Origin: Limnohabitans sp. Rim8
GTDB lineage: Bacteria; Pseudomonadota; Gammaproteobacteria; Burkholderiales; Burkholderiaceae_C
DNA: 64,000 nt
NCBI RefSeq assembly: GCF_945901735.1
Contig: NZ_CAMDLM010000001.1
Coordinates: 177,893 to 241,892, forward strand
Reading direction: 5' to 3'
In this document: positions 1-8,253 of the stretch, piece by piece
Numbering within the stretch: the stretch's first letter is position 1
Layout of the letters: each line of letters starts with the position of its first letter
Position numbers and translations under genes: made by a program
The notes under the pieces: model-generated
What the model saw: the letters and a program-made list of their open reading frames with translations, nothing else
Told to the model about the DNA's origin: nothing
Database searches by the model: none

Positions 1-1086
1 GTCATCAAGGTTGAGCGGCCCGGCTTGGGCGACTTTGCCCGCGCCTACGACACGCGGGTGCGCGGCCAGGCCTCGCACTTTGTGTGGACCAACCGCTCCA
101 AAGAAAGCCTGACGCTTGACCTGAAAAATCCTGACGCCATGGCCGTGCTGCGTGACCTGCTCAAGGACGCCGACGTGCTGGTGCAAAACCTGGCGCCCGA
201 CGCGGCCGCGCGCATGGGTTTGTCGTTTGAAGCCCTCAGCGCCACTCACCCCCAACTGATCGTTTGCGACATCTCGGGCTATGGCGAAGACGGCCCCTAC
301 CGCGACAAAAAAGCCTATGACCTTTTGATCCAGAGCGAAGCGGGCTTGCTGTCGATCACCGGCACGCCCGAGGCACCGTCCAAGGCCGGCAACTCGATGG
401 CCGACATCGCGGCCGGCATGTACGCCTACACCAACATCCTCTCGGCCCTGCTGTTGCGCGGCAAGACTGGCCAAGGCAGCCACATCGACGTGTCCATGCT
501 TGAAGCCTTGAGCGAGTGGATGGGCTACCCGCTGTACTACGCCTTTGAAGGCGCCGCGCCGCCACCACGCACGGCGGCCTCCCACGCCAGCATCTACCCC
601 TATGGTCCGTTTGCAGCGGGCGACGGCGGCACCGTGATGCTGGGGTTGCAAAACGAGCGCGAATGGAAAGTGTTTTGCAACGTGGTGCTGGGCGATGCGG
701 CCTGGGCCAGCGATGCGCGCTTTCACACCAACGCCCTGCGCAACACCCACCGCGCAGAGCTGCAGCAATTGATCCTGAGTGTGTTCGCGGCCATGAGCAC
801 CGCCGAGGTTGAAGCGCGTCTGGACCAAGCGCAAATCGCCAATGCCCGCATGAACGACATGGCGGGTGTGTGGGCGCACCCGCAGCTTAAGGCCCGCCAG
901 CGCTGGCAACAGGTGGGTTCGCCGGCGGGCGAGATCCCCGCCTTGCTGCCACCCGGGCGCAACAACCGATACGACTACCGCATGGACCCCGTGCCCGCCG
1001 TGGGCGAGCACACCGAGGCGATCTTGCGCGAGCTGGGCCTGGACGATGCGGCCGTGCAGGCCCTGCGCACAAACAAAGCCATCTGA
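1..1086 (+). CDS. CaiB/BaiF family CoA-transferase, 5' end cut off by the window
   Basis: The reading frame is open from base 1, so the true start lies upstream and 361 residues are visible. The visible N-terminus VIKVERPGLGDFAR and the following ADVLVQNLAP and CDISGYGEDGPY stretches are typical of class III CoA-transferases, which move CoA between organic acids. At visible residue 168 (DVSMLEA) a Glu sits where characterised members such as formyl-CoA transferase have the catalytic Asp, judged by eye. It precedes an MmgE/PrpD gene and a CitE-like lyase on the same strand, so activation of a small di- or hydroxy-acid for lyase cleavage is a reasonable inference. The substrate cannot be read from the sequence. 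Confidence 0.9.
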   Translation, partial: VIKVERPGLGDFARAYDTRVRGQASHFVWTNRSKESLTLDLKNPDAMAVLRDLLKDADVLVQNLAPDAAARMGLSFEALSATHPQLIVCDISGYGEDGPYRDKKAYDLLIQSEAGLLSITGTPEAPSKAGNSMADIAAGMYAYTNILSALLLRGKTGQGSHIDVSMLEALSEWMGYPLYYAFEGAAPPPRTAASHASIYPYGPFAAGDGGTVMLGLQNEREWKVFCNVVLGDAAWASDARFHTNALRNTHRAELQQLILSVFAAMSTAEVEARLDQAQIANARMNDMAGVWAHPQLKARQRWQQVGSPAGEIPALLPPGRNNRYDYRMDPVPAVGEHTEAILRELGLDDAAVQALRTNKAI

Positions 1087-1141
1087 GCCCAGTGACCTAT
1101 GGCGCTTGCAAAACTCACAATGGTGGACAACAGGTCCCCTC

Positions 1142-1169
1142 GCAGGTCGGCGACTTTAGCCCCGACATG
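1142..1169 (+). repeat. REP-like palindromic repeat, copy A
   Basis: An imperfect palindrome with the pattern GGTCGG, a short centre CTTTAG, then CCCCGAC. The same pattern recurs at eight other intergenic places in this window. Confidence 0.75.
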
Positions 1170-1187
1170 GACCAGTGCGGCACCCAC

Positions 1188-1218
1188 CTTGTCGGACCTG
1201 AAGGCACCGACCTACAAG
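1188..1218 (-). repeat. REP-like palindromic repeat, copy B (inverted)
   Basis: The same element in the opposite orientation to its two neighbours in this spacer; read on the minus strand it is TGTAGGTCGG, then CCTTCAGG, then TCCGACA. Confidence 0.75.
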
Positions 1219-1237
1219 GCGAGGCCAGTGGTTTTCC

Positions 1238-1265
1238 GTAGGTCGGCGGCTTTAGCCCCGACATG
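1238..1265 (+). repeat. REP-like palindromic repeat, copy C
   Basis: Nearly identical to copy A (GTAGGTCGG, CTTTAG, CCCCGACATG). The three copies fill most of the spacer between the CoA-transferase and MmgE/PrpD genes. Confidence 0.75.
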
Positions 1266-1306
1266 TATCGATCAAGCCATTTGAGACAGACCACAAGGAG
1301 ACAGCC

Positions 1307-2671
1307 ATGACAAACAATATGACATCCAACACTGCCCAACTCGCCACCTTTGCAGCGCAGCTGCGCTTCGAAGACATCCCAGAGCCCGTGGTTCGCAAGA
1401 CCGAAGACTTGCTGGTCGACTGGTTTGGTGCCACGGTGGGTGGACATGGTTCGCGCCCTGTGGAGAACATCAACCGCTTTGCGCGAGCGATGGGTTCGGC
1501 CCAGGGTTCAGCCGAGGTGATCGTGGACGGTAACCAAAATTCCCCCTACCTGGCCGCCATGGTCAACGCCGCGGCGTCGCACGTGGCAGAGCAAGACGAT
1601 GTGCACAACGGTTCGGTGTTTCATCCGGCCACGGTGGTGTTTTCGCCTGCGGTGGCGGTGGCGCAGGCGCTGGGGGCCAGCGGCCAACAGTTGCTGGCCG
1701 CATCGGTGGTGGGCTACGAAGTGGGCATTCGCGTAGGCGAATTTCTGGGGCGATCGCACTACCGTGTGTTCCACACCACCGGCACGGCAGGCACGCTGGC
1801 CGCTGCTGCTGCTGTGGGGCATTTGTTGGGGCTCAATGCCCGTCAGATGCAGCACGCTTTGGGTTCGGCCGGCACGCAGTCTGCCGGTTTGTGGGAGTTT
1901 TTGCGCACAGCCGCCGACAGCAAGATCCTGCACACCGCGCATGCGGCCGGCGCAGGCCTGATGTCGGCTTACCTGGCGCAGGATGGTTTTACCGGTGCCG
2001 CCGACATCTTCGAAGGCCCGCAAGGCATGGCCGCTGGCATGTCCAGCGACGCCGACCCGGCACGCTTGATCGACGGTCTGGGCACCCGTTGGGCCACGGC
2101 GGAAACCTCTTTCAAGTACCACGCCAGCTGCCGCCACACCCACCCGGCGGCCGACGCTTTGCTGCACGTCATGCAAACCCATGGGCTCAAACCAACGGAT
2201 TTGGCCCAAGTCGTCACGCATGTGCACCAGGGGGCCATCGACGTGCTGGGCCCGGTGGTGAATCCCACCACGGTGCACCAGAGCAAATTCTCGATGGGCA
2301 CGGTGCTGGCCATGGCGGCGCAGTTTGGCCACGCTGGCCTGAACGAATTTGAACAAGCCTTCCAGACCGAGGCCACCCAGGCTTTGCGCGACAAGGTGGT
2401 GATGGTGCTGGACCCGGAAGTGGACGGCGCCTACCCCAAGCGCTGGATCGGCAAAGTGAGTGTCACCACCACCGACGGCCGCGTGCTGCACGGCCGCGTC
2501 GACGAGCCCAAGGGCGACCCGGGCAACACCCTCTCGCGCCAAGAGATCACCGACAAGGCCTTGCGCCTGGCCGCCTTCAGCGGCGGCGCCACGCCCGAGG
2601 CCATGCGCAAAGCCCTGGACGCACTTTGGCAAGTGGCGACCTGGCCCAAAGTGGGCGTTCTTTTGACATGA
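1307..2671 (+). CDS. MmgE/PrpD family protein
   Basis: A 454-residue protein with the length and all-helical N-terminal pattern of the MmgE/PrpD family, which includes 2-methylcitrate dehydratase, cis-aconitate decarboxylase and iminodisuccinate-type enzymes. Family stretches visible include the EDLLVDWFGATVGG region near residue 30, HVAEQDDVHNGSVFHPATV near residue 95, and the FKYHASCRHTHPAADALL active-site-like segment near residue 270. The ATG at 1307 has an AAGGAG box seven bases upstream. It lies between a CoA-transferase and a CoA-ester lyase gene, with seven bases to the latter. Because the family is functionally mixed, I assign only the family; a dehydratase or decarboxylase acting on a C5-C7 di/tricarboxylate is an inference. 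Confidence 0.9.
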   Translation: MTNNMTSNTAQLATFAAQLRFEDIPEPVVRKTEDLLVDWFGATVGGHGSRPVENINRFARAMGSAQGSAEVIVDGNQNSPYLAAMVNAAASHVAEQDDVHNGSVFHPATVVFSPAVAVAQALGASGQQLLAASVVGYEVGIRVGEFLGRSHYRVFHTTGTAGTLAAAAAVGHLLGLNARQMQHALGSAGTQSAGLWEFLRTAADSKILHTAHAAGAGLMSAYLAQDGFTGAADIFEGPQGMAAGMSSDADPARLIDGLGTRWATAETSFKYHASCRHTHPAADALLHVMQTHGLKPTDLAQVVTHVHQGAIDVLGPVVNPTTVHQSKFSMGTVLAMAAQFGHAGLNEFEQAFQTEATQALRDKVVMVLDPEVDGAYPKRWIGKVSVTTTDGRVLHGRVDEPKGDPGNTLSRQEITDKALRLAAFSGGATPEAMRKALDALWQVATWPKVGVLLT

Positions 2672-2678
2672 GCTTGGC

Positions 2679-3515
2679 ATGAGCTTGTTACCGCTGGCGC
2701 AAGCGCGCAGTTTCCTGTTTGTGCCCGGCCACCGCCCCGAGCGCTTTGCCAAGGCCTTGGCCAGCGGCGCCGATGCGGTGATCGTGGACCTGGAAGACGC
2801 TGTTCCGCTGGACGCCAAAGACGCAGCACGCGCTGCCTTGGCAGCGGCTTGGCCGGGTTTTGAAGATGCCCAACGCGCCCGCCTTTTGGTGCGCGTGAAC
2901 CCCGCAGCCACACCTTGGCACGAGGCCGACCTGTTGGCGCTTGGCCACTTGCCCGGCTTGGGTGCGGTCATGCTGCCCAAGGCTGAAAGCGCGCAGCAGA
3001 TTGAGCGCGCCTTTCAGGCCTGCGGCGTGCCGGTGCTGCCTTTGATCGAAAGCGCCGAAGGCGTGGGGCAGATGGACGCCATGGCCCGTGCAGAGGGTGT
3101 GCTGCGTTTGGGTTTGGGGCACATCGACCTGCAGGCCGATCTGGGCATGCGCTGCGGACCCGACGAAGCAGAACTCGCGCCCATTCGGTTGGCGATGGTG
3201 CTGGCCTCGCGCCGTGCCGGTTTGCCCGCCCCGGTGGATGGCGTGACCACCGCCACAACCGATGCGCAGGTGTTGGCGCAAGACGCGCAGCGCAGCCGCC
3301 GCTTTGGCTTTGGTGCCAAGCTGTGCATCCATCCTGCACAAGTGGTGGGCGTGCACCGGGCCTTGGCCCCGACCGAGGCCGAATGTGTCTGGGCCGAGCG
3401 CGTGCTGGCTGCGGAAGTAGAGGCCCGTGGCGGTGCTTTCAGTGTGGACGGCAAGATGGTCGACCCGCCCGTGCTCTTGCTGGCACGCCAAATTCTCCAA
3501 GCGCCTCGCGCTTGA
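2679..3515 (+). CDS. CoA-ester lyase, HpcH/HpaI aldolase / citrate lyase beta (CitE-like) family
   Basis: A 278-residue TIM-barrel protein. The N-terminal RSFLFVPGHRPERF, the DAVIVDLEDAV strand with acidic metal/substrate residues, the PLIESAEGV segment and the C-terminal FGAKLCIHPAQV motif are hallmarks of CitE-like lyases such as malyl-CoA, citramalyl-CoA and citryl-CoA lyases. These cleave a hydroxyacyl-CoA into acetyl- or propionyl-CoA and an oxoacid. The start follows the MmgE/PrpD stop by seven bases, so the two genes are probably co-transcribed. Together with the upstream CoA-transferase this gives an activation-then-cleavage pair, as in citramalate or itaconate breakdown; the exact substrate is not determined. 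Confidence 0.9.
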   Translation: MSLLPLAQARSFLFVPGHRPERFAKALASGADAVIVDLEDAVPLDAKDAARAALAAAWPGFEDAQRARLLVRVNPAATPWHEADLLALGHLPGLGAVMLPKAESAQQIERAFQACGVPVLPLIESAEGVGQMDAMARAEGVLRLGLGHIDLQADLGMRCGPDEAELAPIRLAMVLASRRAGLPAPVDGVTTATTDAQVLAQDAQRSRRFGFGAKLCIHPAQVVGVHRALAPTEAECVWAERVLAAEVEARGGAFSVDGKMVDPPVLLLARQILQAPRA

Positions 3516-3631
3516 AAAGGCCGTTATTCTGAATTCTGGCGGGTGCCTATTCGTTGGGACTTGGGGTGGGGCCTGTGGTGGGGCGTGGGCAGTCTGATCG
3601 GCGACAATCGGCGTCCAGCACATCCAAAGCC

Positions 3632-4912
3632 ATGCACATCAAAACTTTCTCTCTTCTTTCCCTTTTCTTTGCCATCGCCGCAGGCACCTTTGGGCCCACG
3701 TCGGCTTCTTTGGCAGCCAAACACCCTGAGAGCAAGACCGCTGCGGCCAAAAAGGCGGTGTCCAGCAAAAAAGCGGCACCCGGCAAAAAAGCTGCAGCCG
3801 CCGCCAACGCAATGCCGCCATTGGCGGCGCAGCTTGCTTTGGCCGACAACGCGCCAGCGCTGCCCACCAAGGCCTGGCTGTTGATGGACTACGACTCTGG
3901 CCAGGTGCTGGCCTCGGCCAACCAAGACGAAGCCCTGCCGCCCGCGTCGCTCACCAAAATGATGACCAGCTACATCGTCGAGCAGGCCTTGCGCTCGGGC
4001 AAGCTCAAACCCACCGATCTGGTCAGCGTCAGTGAAAACGCCTGGTGCCGGGGCACCAGTGCCGAGTCGTGCATGTATTTGCCGCTGAACAGCCAAGCCA
4101 CCGTCATCGACATCCTGCGCGGCATCATCGTGCAGTCGGGCAACGACGCATCCAAAGCGATTGCCGAGCACATGGCGGGTTCCGAAGCGGGATTTGCCAA
4201 ACTGATGAACGCCGAGGCCCAGCGCCTGAACATGACGAAGACGACCTTCGTCAACCCCACGGGCTTGCCCGACCCGGCGCACAAGTCGTCTGCGTTTGAC
4301 CTCGCCATCTTGGCGCGAGCCATCATCCAAGACGGCGCCGAGTACTACCCCCTCTACGCCGAGCGCGAGTTCAAGTACAACGGCATCAAGCAAGGCAACC
4401 GCAATGCCTTGCTTTACACCGACCCCACCGTGGATGGCCTGAAAACCGGCCACACCTCAGAGGCGGGCTTTTGCCTGGTCACCTCGGCCAAGCGCAACGA
4501 GATGCGCCTGATCTCGGTCATCCTCAACACCCACAGCGCCCAGGCGCGCGCGGACCAGACGCGCGAGCTGCTGGCCTGGGGTTACAGCCAGTTTGAAAAA
4601 GCCACACCCATCCCGCCGACGGCGGTCGTTGCCACGGCCAAAGTCGGCTTTGGCAAGGCCGACACGGTCCCTGCCGTTTTGGGCGCACCGTGGATGCTTA
4701 CTGTGCCGCGTGGCCAGCAAGTGCAGACCACGGTCGAGCTCAAGCCAGGTCTTGAGGCGCCCATCGCCAAAGGCGCGGTGATTGGCAAAGTGGTGGCGAC
4801 CGCCAACGGCAAACCGGTGGGCGAAACCCCGCTGGTGGCGCTAGCCGAGGTGGAACGCTCGGGCCTGCTGCTGCGCGCATGGCAGCACGTGGCCAATTTG
4901 TTCGGCCGCTGA
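3632..4912 (+). CDS. D-alanyl-D-alanine carboxypeptidase (PBP5/6 type, peptidase S11)
   Basis: The 426-residue precursor begins with a signal peptide (MHIKTFSLLSLFFAIAAG), then a Lys/Ala-rich linker, then the S11 domain. The three catalytic motifs are present: SLTK with the nucleophilic Ser, SGN (VQSGNDASK) and KTG (GLKTGHTSEAG). A C-terminal PBP5-like beta domain follows and the final residues (LLLRAWQHVANLFGR) form an amphipathic helix like the membrane anchor of PBP5/6. The enzyme trims the terminal D-Ala of peptidoglycan pentapeptides in the periplasm. I chose the ATG at 3632 because it starts the signal peptide; an in-frame upstream ATG at 3554 would add residues that do not look like one. 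Confidence 0.95.
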   Translation: MHIKTFSLLSLFFAIAAGTFGPTSASLAAKHPESKTAAAKKAVSSKKAAPGKKAAAAANAMPPLAAQLALADNAPALPTKAWLLMDYDSGQVLASANQDEALPPASLTKMMTSYIVEQALRSGKLKPTDLVSVSENAWCRGTSAESCMYLPLNSQATVIDILRGIIVQSGNDASKAIAEHMAGSEAGFAKLMNAEAQRLNMTKTTFVNPTGLPDPAHKSSAFDLAILARAIIQDGAEYYPLYAEREFKYNGIKQGNRNALLYTDPTVDGLKTGHTSEAGFCLVTSAKRNEMRLISVILNTHSAQARADQTRELLAWGYSQFEKATPIPPTAVVATAKVGFGKADTVPAVLGAPWMLTVPRGQQVQTTVELKPGLEAPIAKGAVIGKVVATANGKPVGETPLVALAEVERSGLLLRAWQHVANLFGR

Positions 4913-4940
4913 GCCTTGTTCGTTCAGCCAGCGACTGCCC

Positions 4941-5858
4941 ATGTCCGTGCACTTTGATCTGGTTGACCTGCGCCTGATGGTGCGGGTGGCCGAAGCCAAC
5001 AGCCTCACCAAAGGGGCCGAGGCCTCGCACATCTCGCTGCCTGCGGCCAGCACGCGCATCAAAAACCTCGAAGAAAGCATCGGCGCCAAGCTGCTCAACC
5101 GCCACAGCCAGGGCGTCACGCTCACGCCGCCGGGCCAGGCCTTTGTGCACCGCGCGCGTCTGGTGTTGGGCCAGATCGAGCACCTGCGCGGTGACCTGCA
5201 GGAATACGCCAGCGGCATCAAAGGCCACCTGCGCGTGTACGCCAACACCACGGCCCTGGGCGAGTTCTTGCCCGATGTGCTCAAGCTTTACCTGGCCACG
5301 CACCCCGATGTGAACATCGACCTGCAGGAAAAGCTGTCGAATGAAATCGTGCGCGCCGTGATGGACGGCAAGACCGACATCGGCATCGTGGCCGGCTCGG
5401 TGCGCACCGAAAGCCTGCAGACCTTGCCCTACCGCTCGGACCGCCTGGTGCTGGTGGTGCCGCATCTGCACCCTGTGGCCGAGCTGCCCAGCATGCCACT
5501 CATTGACGCGCTGGAGTTTGACCATGTGGGCCTGCACGAAGCCAGCGCCTTGCACGCCTTCTTGAACCGCGAATGCGAGCAGTTGAACAAGCCGCTCAAG
5601 GTGCGCATCCAGGTGAGCAGCTTCGAATCGGCCTGCCGCATGATCGAGGCGGGTGTGGGCGTGGGCGTGCTGCCCGAATCGGCCGCCCGCCGCCACGCCC
5701 GCAGCATGGCCATCCGCCTGGTGCCCCTGTCTGACGCGTGGGCCTTTCGGTCCATGCAAATTTGTGTGCGCAATCTGGATGAGCTGCCTGCTTTTGCGCG
5801 GGACTTGATTGATTTGTTGGCAGAGGATGCGCGCTTGGCGATGGATCAAGCGCGTTGA
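4941..5858 (+). CDS. LysR family transcriptional regulator
   Basis: A 305-residue LysR protein: an N-terminal winged helix (LVDLRLMVRVAEANSLTKGAEASHISLPAASTRI pattern split over residues 7-40) followed by a periplasmic-binding-like effector domain. It starts 28 bases after the carboxypeptidase stop. Its 3' end overlaps by 13 bases the 3' end of the convergent oxidoreductase gene, so the two are not separated by a terminator. Its targets are unknown; the adjacent minus-strand oxidoreductase and Bug genes are candidates but are not divergently arranged with it. Confidence 0.92.
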   Translation: MSVHFDLVDLRLMVRVAEANSLTKGAEASHISLPAASTRIKNLEESIGAKLLNRHSQGVTLTPPGQAFVHRARLVLGQIEHLRGDLQEYASGIKGHLRVYANTTALGEFLPDVLKLYLATHPDVNIDLQEKLSNEIVRAVMDGKTDIGIVAGSVRTESLQTLPYRSDRLVLVVPHLHPVAELPSMPLIDALEFDHVGLHEASALHAFLNRECEQLNKPLKVRIQVSSFESACRMIEAGVGVGVLPESAARRHARSMAIRLVPLSDAWAFRSMQICVRNLDELPAFARDLIDLLAEDARLAMDQAR

Positions 5859-6787
5859 GACGACATCCTCGACAGCACATCAAACACCGCTGCCGTGTCG
5901 TGCTCGGCGTGCCCCAGGGCCATGGCGGCGTTGTAAATGGGCACGGTGGCGGCAAACAGCGGCGCGGGTACTTGGGCCTCGGCCAATGCGGCGGCAATCA
6001 GCTGCATGTCTTTTTGCCAGATACCGACTTTCATGGTGGCGGTGTGCCAGCCTTCGTCCTGCATCAGGGGGCCACGCACTTGCAGCATGCGTGAGCCGCC
6101 TGCACCGTCGCTGAGCACCTTGACGGCGTCTTGCGGTCGGATGCCCCAACGCTGGCCCAGCAGCAAGGCTTCGGCAGTCGACACGTTGTGGATGGCCACC
6201 AGCAAATTGGCCATCAGCTTCATCTTCATGCCATTGCCAAAGGCACCCAGGTCAAAAGTGCTTTTTGAGAAACCTTCAAAGACGGGTGCCAGTTGCTGGA
6301 TCGCCGCCTTGGGGCCGCTGGCATACACGGTGAGGTCTTTGTGCACGGCTTGCGCCCCGGTGCCTGACAAAGGGCAGTCGAGCATGACGATGCCTTGGGC
6401 TTTGAGCGTGTCGCGGGCGGCGGTTTTGTCGGCGATGGCGAGCGTGCTGGTTTCGACCACCAGCAAGTCGCGCTGGCCGACAGCGGCGATCTGTTGCGCC
6501 GCACCGTGCAAGGCCTCTGGCCTCGGCAGTGAGCAGATGATGACTTGGGCATCGGCTGCCAGATCGGCCGCCGATGGGCGTGCCGTGCCCCCGGCCGCTT
6601 TCAGGCGCTTCATGGCTTTCGGGTCGGGGTCGTAACCCGTGACCAGAAAGCCCGCCTTCATCAGGTTCACGGCCATGGCCTGGCCCATGATGCCTACGCC
6701 CAGCATGCCCACACGCTCAATCGGCGCCTTCAGTTTCACGGGCCTGGCCACTGGGGTGGCCCGGGATTTTTTGGCAGGACGGCTCAT
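5846..6787 (-). CDS. NAD(P)-dependent 3-hydroxyisobutyrate dehydrogenase-type oxidoreductase
   Basis: A 313-residue beta-hydroxyacid dehydrogenase. After a basic N-terminal tail of about 23 residues comes the Rossmann motif GVGIMGQAMAVNL, then the DCPLSGTG substrate-binding segment, and a helix with the catalytic Lys (GNGMKMKLMANLL). The family oxidises 3-hydroxyisobutyrate, tartronate semialdehyde or similar beta-hydroxyacids. It is followed upstream in the minus direction by a Bug binding-protein gene 36 bases away, so uptake and oxidation of one organic acid is plausible. Substrate is not determined. Confidence 0.92.
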   Translation of the reverse strand: MSRPAKKSRATPVARPVKLKAPIERVGMLGVGIMGQAMAVNLMKAGFLVTGYDPDPKAMKRLKAAGGTARPSAADLAADAQVIICSLPRPEALHGAAQQIAAVGQRDLLVVETSTLAIADKTAARDTLKAQGIVMLDCPLSGTGAQAVHKDLTVYASGPKAAIQQLAPVFEGFSKSTFDLGAFGNGMKMKLMANLLVAIHNVSTAEALLLGQRWGIRPQDAVKVLSDGAGGSRMLQVRGPLMQDEGWHTATMKVGIWQKDMQLIAAALAEAQVPAPLFAATVPIYNAAMALGHAEHDTAAVFDVLSRMSSQRA

Positions 6788-6823
6788 GTGGGCTGCTGTA
6801 TGGCCATGTCGATGTGGGTGTCC

Positions 6824-7807
6824 TCAGTCGGCCTTGATGCCCAGGTCGTTGATCACCTTGTTCCAGAAGGCGTAGTCGCCGTTGGCCACGGTGTCGAGCG
6901 CGGCGGCGCTGGTGCCCGTGGGTGTGAGGCCCAGCTCAATCAGGCGGGCTTGGATTTCGGGCAATTTCACGATCTTGACGATCTCGGTGTTGAGCTTGGC
7001 AATGATGTCGTTGGGCGTGCCCGTGGGCGCAAAGATGCCGTGCCACGAGCTGCCGATCACGCCGTTGACATCCAGGTTGGCGTCAAACTCGGTCATGGTG
7101 GGCACGTCGGGCAGGCCGGGGATGCGCTGCGCACCTGAGATGCCCAGGGCCTTGACTCGGCCTGACTTGATGAGCGGAATGGCGGTGGTCGAGGCCTCGA
7201 CCGACAGGCTGATCAGGCCGCTCATCACATCGGGCGAGGGGTTGGTTTTGTAGGGTACGTGGTTGAGCTTGATGCCCAGCCGCTGCGACCACACCTCCAA
7301 AGCCACATGGGGCTGCGAGCCGACGCCCAAAGAGGCAAAGTCGATCTTGCCCGGGTTCGCTTTGGCGTACGCCACCAGCTCCTTCATGTTGTTGTAAGGC
7401 GCTTTGGGCGTGGCGGTCAGCACATGGGGCACTTGCAAGATTTGGGTGACGGCCTTGAAATCACGCGGTGGGTTGAACTTGGCGTCTCGGTACACATTGG
7501 GGGCAATGGCGTGCGAAGCCTTGACGCTGAAAAACAGGGTGTAGCCATCGGCCGGTGAGGTGGCCGCAGCCACGGCGCCGATCATGCCGCCCGCGCCGGG
7601 CCGGTTGTCGACCAACACGGGTTGGCCCAGGGCCGTGCTCAGCTTGTCGCCAATCAGGCGGGCCACCACATCGGGCGAGATGCCGGCTGGGAAAGGCACC
7701 ACCAGCTTGATCGGGCGATTGGGGTAACCCGCAGTTTGCGCAAAGGCTTGGGGCAGGGTGCTGAGCGTTGTGGCTGCAGCCAGGGCAATCAAATGGCGGC
7801 GTTTCAT
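6824..7807 (-). CDS. Bug family (TctC-like) periplasmic substrate-binding protein
   Basis: A 327-residue precursor with a signal peptide (MKRRHLIALAAATTL, cleavage near AFAQ). The mature part starts YPNRPIKLVVPFPAG, the canonical Bug opening, and contains the ARLIGDKLSTALGQPVLVDNRPGAGG and ADGYTLFF stretches. Bug proteins bind carboxylates for tripartite tricarboxylate transporters or for sensing. No TctA/TctB membrane genes are nearby. The start at 7807 has an AGGAGAC ribosome site upstream on the minus strand; a longer in-frame start at 7861 would put extra residues before the signal peptide. Confidence 0.95.
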   Translation of the reverse strand: MKRRHLIALAAATTLSTLPQAFAQTAGYPNRPIKLVVPFPAGISPDVVARLIGDKLSTALGQPVLVDNRPGAGGMIGAVAAATSPADGYTLFFSVKASHAIAPNVYRDAKFNPPRDFKAVTQILQVPHVLTATPKAPYNNMKELVAYAKANPGKIDFASLGVGSQPHVALEVWSQRLGIKLNHVPYKTNPSPDVMSGLISLSVEASTTAIPLIKSGRVKALGISGAQRIPGLPDVPTMTEFDANLDVNGVIGSSWHGIFAPTGTPNDIIAKLNTEIVKIVKLPEIQARLIELGLTPTGTSAAALDTVANGDYAFWNKVINDLGIKAD

Positions 7808-7988
7808 GGGGTTGTCTCCTGAAGGGATGGTTGGATTCGAACCCATCCTAGGGAGGTACACCCCCGCAGAACATCACGTTAACCCCTAAGGGCAGACGCA
7901 TGGGTTACAGCGGGCGCTGTGGTTCCTCTGAGCGGTGCAGCCTGCCACCCCGGCCTTGACCGGATCAACTGCATTGACAGATGCAACT

Positions 7989-8097
7989 TCAGCGGTTGAC
8001 GTTGACCACCACCCGCCCGCGCACTGGGCCCGCCAGAATGTAGGCGACCAGACCGATGGCGTCCGCCAAGTCCATCTCGCGGCTCAAGCCACGTGAG
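7989..8097 (-). pseudogene. decayed 3' fragment of an acuI-like (acryloyl-CoA reductase) gene
   Basis: Read on the minus strand this segment encodes about 35 residues ending LADAIGLVAYILAG...[11 protein letters not shown] and a TGA stop. It matches the C-terminus of the complete acuI product at 11669-12655 ([14 protein letters not shown]...[11 protein letters not shown]), with scattered substitutions. Similarity stops abruptly around 8097, no upstream part of the enzyme is present, and there is no start. It is a partial duplication or the remnant of a lost paralogue. The rest of the 446-base spacer 7808-8253 contains no convincing gene. Confidence 0.75.
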
Positions 8098-8253
8098 AGG
8101 CCTGTTCGAAAAAGCCAAACCCATCAGCCGTTCCAGCCAGATAAAACCTATGAAGAACGTGACGGCATTGATGGTTCGCGGCGCATCGGATGAGCGTGCG
8201 GGCAAAGTGACCGTCAAAGACGAAGCTTTGACAGACACGATGCGGTTCATGCC

